A stretch of DNA of 64,000 bases. It comes from an uncultured Prevotellaceae bacterium (lineage in GTDB: Bacteria > Bacteroidota > Bacteroidia > Bacteroidales > Bacteroidaceae). Positions 62,312 through 64,000 of this stretch are shown piece after piece. The notes under the pieces were generated by a model. The model was given only the letters and a program-made list of their open reading frames with translations, had not been told where the DNA came from and did no database searches. Location of the stretch: positions 87,139 through 151,138 of the forward strand of contig OMWI01000001.1 in the NCBI GenBank assembly GCA_900314715.1. Reading direction: 5' to 3'. Each line of letters starts with the position of its first letter. Position 1 is the first letter of the stretch. The translations under genes were made by a program, and so were the position numbers.

Positions 62312-62331
62312 GCGTAAACAATGCGTAAACA
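62312..62331. promoter_or_regulatory. GCGTAAACA boxes behind attR
   Basis: Two direct copies (62312-62320 and 62323-62331) are 11 bp apart and begin 51 bp after the att core, matching the 52 bp and 11 bp geometry of the GCGAACACC boxes at 35662. Confidence 0.65.
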
Positions 62332-62513
62332 AACTATTTTAGTCTCCGCTTTTGCGTCATAGATAGTCACGGAGTATCAAGGCATAGATATTATTTCTGT
62401 GTTTTTCTCTTAGCCCCAATGGAGCTGGGGGATGATGTTTATACACAAGTGTATAAGCAAAAAGACCTATTAAAATAGTTCTCCGAAATTTTGGTCAGTT
62501 ATACGAAAAAGTG

Positions 62514-62854
62514 TACCTTTGCAGCCAATTGTACGAAAATCCATAAAAATAGCAGTAATGCAGAGACAGATATTTAACACATTAGGCGGATTGAACATTC
62601 AGAGCACATGGTGCCTTGAATGCTATTCCTATATGCATACGTCAAGCATTGCTGCACCACGCTATTCAGATAGGAAGACTTTAAATAACTTGCTAACGCT
62701 CACCAAAGCTCAAACAAGTTTGTTTTGGTCTCGCTTATTCGCAACTTTCCATATTGCACCAGGAGGGAGTGGATTACTCCCGACATAGATTGTATGTGCA
62801 AACACGAGATTAACGAAGTGGTTGGAAAGCATTGCTGACTTTCCAACCATTTTT
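62514..62854 (+). other. promoter-to-terminator unit without convincing gene
   Basis: TACCTTTG (62514-62521) is followed by about 300 bases and a strong terminator GGTTGGAAAG / CTTTCCAACC plus T run (62820-62854). The only open frame (62519-62788) starts inside the promoter and has no recognisable protein character. A small hairpin ACCAAAGCTCAAAC / GTTTGTTTTGGT lies within. A non-coding RNA is possible. The rest of 62332-63020 shows nothing else. Confidence 0.4.
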
Positions 62855-63059
62855 CGTTTGGATAATTCGCTCACGCTCGGCCATTTGAAAGCCCGCTTTC
62901 ATGGCCCTCGCTTAATCGCGAATTTGTGCCTATCACAACCATGAACACTGTCGACTTACCACCGACAAGACTTCTCCTCATCGGCCTGGCCTACGGCACA
63001 ATATGTAGTCAATCAATTATTAACCGCGCAGCGATGCGCAAAAACAAGAAGGAACCATC

Positions 63060-63976
63060 GTGGCAGAGATGCCTACAGATTTGGAATATGTGGTACAGGA
63101 AAAGGTACATGGTGCCAATGCCAGTTTTCTCTGTGATGGAGAGAACGTAAGGTTTGCAAAGCGTACCTCCATGCTGGAAGCTGAGGAGATGTTCTACGAC
63201 TATCCCGAACTGCTTGAGCGGTACAAGGATAAAGTTATGGCCCTTACCAAGGATGTCTTCAGCAGATATAAAAACGTGAGGAGCGTTAATGTCTTCGGTG
63301 AGATGTTCGGTGGAACCTATCCTCACAAGGATGTGCAGCCAAACCGCAAGTTGTCTCTCATCCAGAAGGGTGTATGTTACACTCCTATCTGCCAGTAGAT
63401 GAAGTCAACAAGCTTTTCGTTAAGCACGAATTCTTCTATGCCAGGACTCTGTTTAAGGGTACTCTCGGCGAATGCCTCAAATACCCTAATGCTTTCCAGA
63501 GCAAGATTGCCGAATGGCTTGGCTTCCCTGCCATCGAGGACAATATCTGCGAGGGTATCGTGATACGACCTGTTTTTCCCATGTACCTGAGAAATGGAAG
63601 CAGGGTGCTCATCAAGAGCAAGAACGAGCGTTTTGCCGAAAAGAAGAGCGTGAAGAAACGCAACAAGCTCTTTGCCGAACCTGTTCCTTACAGCGAAGCC
63701 TTGAAGGCACTCATCCCTGAGGTGGAGGCATACGTTACCGAGCAGCGTTTGGCAAATGTGGTGAGCCACATCGGTGAAGTACATGTGCCTAAAGACTTCG
63801 GAAAGATTATGGGTCTGTTCTCTAAGGATGTACTCGAGGATTTCCTGAAGGAACATGGCGGTGAGTATGGTTGTCTTGAAAAGAGCGAACAGAAATTGCT
63901 CAACAAGGAACTGAACAAACTTTCCACTGAGATGGTGAAGAAGGTCTATATGGGCCAGGCTTACATACTCGATTAA
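63060..63976 (+). pseudogene. Rnl2-type RNA ligase gene, frameshifted
   Basis: The first part (63060 to about 63372) encodes nucleotidyltransferase motif I YVVQEKVHGAN (AMP-accepting Lys) and motif III NVFGEMFGGTYP, ending at KGVCYTP. The second part (about 63374-63976), in another frame, encodes LPVDEVNKLFVKHEFFYARTLF, motif IV CEGIVIRP and motif V VLIKSKNERF, with a full helical C-terminus. Family members have a FYAFDI-type motif IIIa between the two, which is missing here, so a small internal deletion shifted the frame. The 5' end also lacks the usual first 20-30 residues. Rnl2 enzymes seal nicked RNA in duplexes. As it stands the gene should be inactive unless frameshifting occurs. Confidence 0.8.
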
Positions 63977-64000
63977 TTAACAGACTCTCTCCGTGCTCCA

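Larger units (their letters stand above)
62262..64000. mobile_element. probable left end of a second, tandem integrated element
   Basis: The order attachment core, terminator, two 11-bp-spaced boxes (here GCGTAAACA), TACCTTTGCAGCC promoter repeats the order at the left end of the first element, with a different box sequence. The right end is outside the window. Visible contents are non-coding DNA to 63020 and a broken RNA ligase gene. Alternatively this is just the chromosome with an old relic. Confidence 0.55.

Noticed and set aside
62519-62788. Plus-strand gene of 89 residues
   Set aside because: It starts inside a promoter element and has no recognisable protein features; a non-coding unit is likelier.
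62926-63150. Plus-strand gene of 74 residues
   Set aside because: It overlaps the RNA ligase sequence in another frame and has no domain or homologous neighbour support.

Overview
The window looks like the chromosome of a Prevotella-type member of the Bacteroidales. It is AT-rich, and promoters fit the Bacteroidetes consensus TAnnTTTG rather than E. coli -10 boxes. The fumarate reductase genes, the Bacteroidetes-type YbeY, the secreted proteins with short beta-rich C-terminal tails and a tRNA-targeted mobilizable element of Bacteroidetes type all agree with this. No rRNA, CRISPR array or complete insertion sequence was seen.

Chromosomal part (1-35.5 kb). The window opens inside frdA and continues with frdB. 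A small accessory stretch (1.8-4.1 kb) follows, with a long RNA-like hairpin, an orphan membrane protein, a higA antitoxin beside the truncated end of its toxin gene, and a 396-bp palindromic repeat element. Next come a short operon (acetyltransferase, LD-carboxypeptidase, two lipoprotein-like genes), a DUF3237 gene, an AlkD-like repair protein, two carbohydrate esterases (CE1 and pectin methylesterase), a secreted protein with a chitobiase-C-like domain, a 56-residue peptide gene and a methyltransferase. Housekeeping genes follow: OmpA-family porin, GNAT-like protein, parE-type topoisomerase, C-terminal processing protease, ybeY, coaD and ruvB. Three large secreted proteins (24.4-34.6 kb) look like glycan-binding or glycan-degrading surface proteins. 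Intergenic spaces carry unusual degenerate repeats with fixed periods of 7, 9, 12 and 22 bp, and a second, inverted copy of the 390-bp palindromic element lies at 34.8-35.2 kb.

Integrated element (35561-62211, about 26.7 kb). It sits in the 3' end of a tRNA gene with anticodon CAT and is bounded by 50-bp direct repeats of that tRNA end. It has a tyrosine recombinase at the right end, 11-bp-spaced GCGAACACC repeats at both ends, a mobilization and replication block (excisionase-like HTH, DUF3987 protein, BT4734/PriCT-2-like protein, DUF6371-like protein, MobV relaxase) and no visible type IV secretion genes. It is therefore best called an integrative mobilizable element. Its cargo has two parts: a nine-gene rightward operon with three different calcineurin-like phosphoesterases among unknown proteins (36.4-42.1 kb), and a leftward block (53.1-44.3 kb) reading HTH regulator, two DNA methyltransferases, HNH endonuclease, Hanks-type protein kinase, repeat protein and AlbA/Schlafen-like ATPase. 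The second block is the best candidate for an undescribed defence system: a restriction-modification core joined to a kinase and a TPR-like partner.

Right edge (62262-64000). Just beyond the right attachment repeat the left-end layout is repeated (terminator, two 11-bp-spaced GCGTAAACA boxes, a TACCTTTG promoter), which suggests a second element integrated in tandem at the same site. It contains a broken Rnl2-type RNA ligase gene.
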